Part shown: positions 12,331-13,781 of the stretch, one piece after another
Layout: each line of letters opens with the position of its first letter
Position numbering within the stretch: position 1 is the stretch's first letter
From: JAEZRQ01 sp049294415
GTDB taxonomy: Bacteria > Patescibacteriota > Patescibacteriia > Patescibacteriales > UBA12465
Direction: 5' to 3'
DNA: 13,781 bases
Assembly: GCA_049294415.1 (NCBI GenBank)
Contig: JBAQCS010000012.1
Span: 1-13,781, forward strand
Made by a program: the position numbers and the translations under genes
The notes under the pieces: generated by a model
What the model was told of the DNA's origin: nothing
Database searches by the model: none
The model's input: the letters and a program-made list of their open reading frames with translations, nothing else

Positions 12331-13698
12331 TTAATTGATAGTTTGTTGTACTTTAGAGGCTCCCTCACTAATAATATCGCCGATTCTATCTGGAGCAATT
12401 AATATCATTTCAATCATTTCCTTAATAGCTCTTTCGGCGTCATTTACGCTTTTACCTTTATACCAACTTTTAGCACTTAAAATTTGTTCAGCAAAAACAC
12501 CTAAATCTTCTGAGCCTTGTTGAGATGTAATTAAAGACTTTAGAGCTGTTGGTTTTTTAGTTTTTTCTAAATAGATTTTAGCATTTTCTTCTTTAGTTAA
12601 AAACTGTACAAAATCCCAGGCTTCAGTCGAATGTTTACTTTTTTTAGAGACAGTATTAACCCAATAATTTGCGTAGTTAACTGATAGTGGATTGCCTTCA
12701 ATTTGAGGTAGTTTAGCAATACCAAAATTTAGAGTTGGCGCTAAAGCTTTAATTTGTTCTAAATGATAAGAGTAACCAAAGAACATGGCTAAGTTGCCGC
12801 TAGTAAAGGCCTGTAAAGAATTAGGCATGTCTTTATTCCAAGCATAAACTTCTTTTAGAGGATTGGCAAAATCGGAATAAAATCTCAAAGCTTCTAATCC
12901 TGGGTTATAACCAGTTTTAATAGTTTCTGGTACGGAGTGGAAGGTAACGCGAGGGCCAGTAGTCATAACTGCCCCGTTTTGCATCATTAAAGTCGTTAAA
13001 ATATCGCTATATCTTTCAACATTGTTAGCTGTTCCCATAGCGACGCCAGATTGAATAATACCTTTTTTAGGATCTTGTTTAGTTAATTTTTTAACATCCT
13101 GTTGAAATTCTTTGTCCCAATATTTAGGAGCTTCAGTAATACCAGCACTATTAAATAAATCACGGTTATAATAAAGAGCTAAAGTATCAATAGACAAAGG
13201 CAATCCATAAATTTGTCCGTCTTCAAAAATAACATCCCCTGCTACTACATCAGCAAAATTAGTTTTAAGTTCACGAATAGTTAAACTGGGGAATGTTTTA
13301 AGTTGTGATATAATCTCTTTTTTGATGGTGCCAGTTTCAACTAAATAAGACATAGTTATTTCAGCCGGCATAGGTACTAATTTAGTTTGATATTTTTTAA
13401 GCCAAGTATTTTGAATGGCAAAAATATCTGGACCCCTATCTTCAGCCCAAGCGTTTAATAATTCATTTTCATATTCTTCAAATCGAAGTTTCTTATACTC
13501 AACGCTAATGTTAGGATGAATAACTCGATATTTTTCAATAATTTCAGTAAAAGCATCTGTATCATCAAACACTCCCCAATAAGTTATAGTTATTGGTTCA
13601 TTGGCTGTTTGAGTGGCTGTATCTACGGTTTTGCAGCCAAAACCAGCACTTAACACAAAGATTAATAAAATGAAAACTCCAAATATTTTCTTTTTCAT
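12331..13698 (-). CDS. Extracellular solute-binding lipoprotein (ABC family 1, sugar-type)
   Basis: 455 aa, the usual length for family 1 binding proteins. The signal peptide ends SAGFGC with Cys22, a somewhat loose lipobox, so it is probably anchored to the membrane by Lgt. Family features: ITYWGVFDDTDAFTEII at the mature N-terminus, GPDIFAIQNTW, DGQIYGLPLSIDTLALYYNR, the AFTSGNLAMFFGYS hinge region, and SKKSKHSTEAWDFVQFL near the end. Such proteins capture sugars or oligosaccharides outside the cell for an ABC transporter, but no permease or ATPase gene is in this window. It is the first gene of the operon that continues with a pilin-like protein and a RodZ-like protein. No Shine-Dalgarno sequence precedes it. 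Confidence 0.92.
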   Translation of the reverse strand: MKKKIFGVFILLIFVLSAGFGCKTVDTATQTANEPITITYWGVFDDTDAFTEIIEKYRVIHPNISVEYKKLRFEEYENELLNAWAEDRGPDIFAIQNTWLKKYQTKLVPMPAEITMSYLVETGTIKKEIISQLKTFPSLTIRELKTNFADVVAGDVIFEDGQIYGLPLSIDTLALYYNRDLFNSAGITEAPKYWDKEFQQDVKKLTKQDPKKGIIQSGVAMGTANNVERYSDILTTLMMQNGAVMTTGPRVTFHSVPETIKTGYNPGLEALRFYSDFANPLKEVYAWNKDMPNSLQAFTSGNLAMFFGYSYHLEQIKALAPTLNFGIAKLPQIEGNPLSVNYANYWVNTVSKKSKHSTEAWDFVQFLTKEENAKIYLEKTKKPTALKSLITSQQGSEDLGVFAEQILSAKSWYKGKSVNDAERAIKEMIEMILIAPDRIGDIISEGASKVQQTIN

Positions 13699-13742
13699 AT
13701 TGTTTTGTCTTTTTAGACGGAGATATTTAATTTGATGTTTTT

Positions 13743-13772
13743 ATTATACCAAAAAATAGGCGAAATGGTAAA
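13743..13772 (-). promoter_or_regulatory. Extended -10 promoter of the solute-binding protein operon
   Basis: The minus strand reads TTTACC (13767-13772), 18 bases, TATAAT (13743-13748), with TGG directly before the -10 (extended -10 match). Initiation near 13736 gives a leader of about 38 bases that contains a weak GTCT/AGAC hairpin (13709-13720) and no ribosome binding site. Confidence 0.65.
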
Positions 13773-13781
13773 TTAAAAAAC

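Noticed and set aside
1..13781. CRISPR arrays, insertion sequences, phage genes, attachment sites
   Set aside because: No evenly spaced repeats, transposase or integrase motifs, or terminal inverted repeats with target duplications were seen; the tRNA genes show no duplicated 3' ends.

Overview
The window looks like a piece of chromosome from a small-genome Patescibacteria (CPR) bacterium. Reasons: low G+C (roughly one third by eye), very tight gene packing with 1-4 base gaps, many genes without a Shine-Dalgarno sequence, tRNA genes without an encoded CCA, and above all an array of small two-membrane-helix VirB2/TrbC-like pilins of the type common in that group. Standard stop codons, including TGA, give full-length proteins. 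A lineage below that level (for example Falkowbacteria-like) would be a guess.

Layout. 20-463 (-) is an unrecognised membrane protein with a strong promoter and a consensus ribosome binding site. 464-914 has no convincing protein gene. On the minus strand it carries what looks like a free-standing ~264-nt structured RNA: a perfect -35/-10 promoter, several nested hairpins, and an intrinsic terminator whose G.U pair fits only the minus strand. 915-3089 (-) is the cluster tRNA-Leu(UAG), lgt, MFS transporter, tRNA-Gly(UCC). The lgt start codon lies one base after the tRNA-Leu 3' end. 3173-5577 (+) is phosphoenolpyruvate synthase, transcribed divergently from the tRNA-Leu cluster. 5637-6206 (-) is a secreted 3D-domain protein. 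6393-7118 (+) is a secreted coiled-coil protein of unknown function, with base composition richer in G+C than its neighbours.

7194-9778 (-) is a run of six paralogous pilin-like genes. The promoter-proximal copy has its own promoter and a good ribosome binding site, and a 9-bp hairpin separates it from five nearly abutting downstream copies. 9866-10210 (-) is yraN. 10266-13698 (-) is a five-gene operon: a sugar-type solute-binding lipoprotein, a seventh divergent pilin-like protein, a RodZ-like membrane-anchored HTH protein, a SAM-dependent methyltransferase and a small membrane protein. It ends at a strong terminator directly before yraN.

How it may fit together: most products act at the cell envelope. 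Lgt would lipidate lipoproteins such as the solute-binding protein. The pilin-like proteins are candidate subunits of a surface appendage or secretion channel. The 3D protein probably acts on peptidoglycan, and the RodZ-like protein may tie envelope shape to appendage or regulation. No ATPase, inner-membrane channel or ABC permease is encoded here, so partners must lie elsewhere. The items most worth testing are the orphan RNA at about 553-816, the tRNA-Leu/lgt junction, and the pilin array with its internal hairpin.
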